Shown one piece after another: positions 4,706 through 5,063 of a stretch of 5,063 bases of DNA. The notes beneath the pieces were generated by a model. That model had not been told where the DNA came from, searched no databases, and worked only from the letters and a program-made list of their open reading frames with translations. How positions within the stretch are numbered: position 1 is the stretch's first letter; the number at the start of each line of letters is the position of its first letter. The DNA comes from Pyrodictiaceae archaeon (GTDB taxonomy: Archaea > Thermoproteota > Thermoprotei_A > Sulfolobales > Pyrodictiaceae). The translations under genes were made by a program, and so were the position numbers. The stretch spans positions 1 to 5,063 of the forward strand of contig WAQM01000172.1 of NCBI GenBank assembly GCA_015520245.1, read 5' to 3'.

Positions 4706-5063
4706 CTAGGCGAGCAGCGCTATGCTCCTTATCACGTCGGCCAGGTCCTCGACCTTGTCGGTCGCCGTCTCGAGGCTCTCCAGGACCTGCAGCGAGAGCA
4801 CGCAGTTGGCGATCCCGTAGCCCTCGCAGCCGCGGAGCAGGCGGCCCTCGGTCTCGGTCCTTATCTCGTCGACCTCCTCCTCGATCCTCTCGATCCTGTG
4901 GGTTATCTCGAGCGCGCGCTCGCGGTCCTCGACGAGCGCCTTCACGGCCTCGACGGCGAGCGTGACCGCCTCGACGAGCCTGCGGGCTATCGTCCTGAGG
5001 GGCTCGAGGAGCTCGCGCGGCGCGGTCCCGGGGTCAAGGTAGAGCAGGCGCCTTATGCCGGAC
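4706..5063 (-). CDS. DUF47/PhoU-like domain protein, 5' end outside the window
   Basis: The frame runs open from the window edge to the TAG at 4708-4706, giving the last 118 residues of a longer protein (DUF47 proteins are usually a little over 200). It is helical and coiled-coil-like: LLEPLRTIARRLVEAVTLAVEAVKALV, then H-R-I-E-R-I-E-E-E-V-D-E-I-R, a Cys-containing segment, and a final S-L-E-T-A-T-D-K-V-E-D-L-A-D-V-I-R-S-I-A. The I-E-x-E-V-D-x-I-R and D-K-V-E-D-x-A-D-V-I patterns are characteristic of PhoU-like DUF47 proteins, where acidic residues on two helices can bind metal. These proteins are linked to phosphate uptake and often sit beside a PiT-type transporter gene; none is visible because the upstream side is outside the window. 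The methionine at 4945-4943 is internal, since conserved-looking sequence continues before it. Convergent with aIF1. Confidence 0.75.
   Translation of the reverse strand, partial: SGIRRLLYLDPGTAPRELLEPLRTIARRLVEAVTLAVEAVKALVEDRERALEITHRIERIEEEVDEIRTETEGRLLRGCEGYGIANCVLSLQVLESLETATDKVEDLADVIRSIALLA

Overview
This window looks like chromosomal DNA from a GC-rich hyperthermophilic archaeon, most likely a crenarchaeote. The evidence is a set of archaeal/eukaryotic-type genes: S24e, S27ae, Kae1, Bud32, RNA polymerase subunit P and aIF1. Arginine is mostly AGG and isoleucine is often ATA, GTG starts occur, TATA boxes have the form CTTATA, and Shine-Dalgarno motifs of the GAGGT type precede some starts. 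Genus cannot be settled from the sequence alone.

Layout. Positions 1-930 (+) hold the 3' part of a helical protein that best fits subunit C (AC39 / V-ATPase d family) of the A-type ATP synthase. A promoter at about 936-941 precedes a compact + strand cluster: rps24e (985-1377), rps27ae (1381-1581), kae1 (start taken at 1625, end 2626), bud32 (2592-3284) and an XTP/dITP pyrophosphatase (3266-3853). Spacing is 3 nt, 43 nt, a 35-nt overlap and a 19-nt overlap, so this reads as one operon. It joins two small-subunit ribosomal proteins, two KEOPS subunits (tRNA t6A37 synthesis) and a nucleotide-pool sanitiser. Convergent to it, on the - strand, is the short RNA polymerase subunit gene rpoP (3924-4091). 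It is divergent from the aIF1 gene (4236-4547, +), and a single palindromic TATA element lies between them. The window ends with the 3' part of a DUF47/PhoU-like gene (4706-5063, -), convergent with aIF1.

The least expected signal is in the 70-nt gap between the convergent pyrophosphatase and rpoP genes. On the - strand it carries a C box, a C'-like box and a D box, with exactly 12 nt between C' and D, a possible 4-bp terminal stem and a small internal hairpin. It reads as a box C/D guide sRNA placed directly after the rpoP stop codon. The other gene gap of note (4548-4705) holds a hairpin plus T-run terminator for aIF1 and two further GC-rich perfect hairpins. I see no mobile elements, CRISPR arrays or tRNA genes, and no gene gap exceeds about 160 nt.
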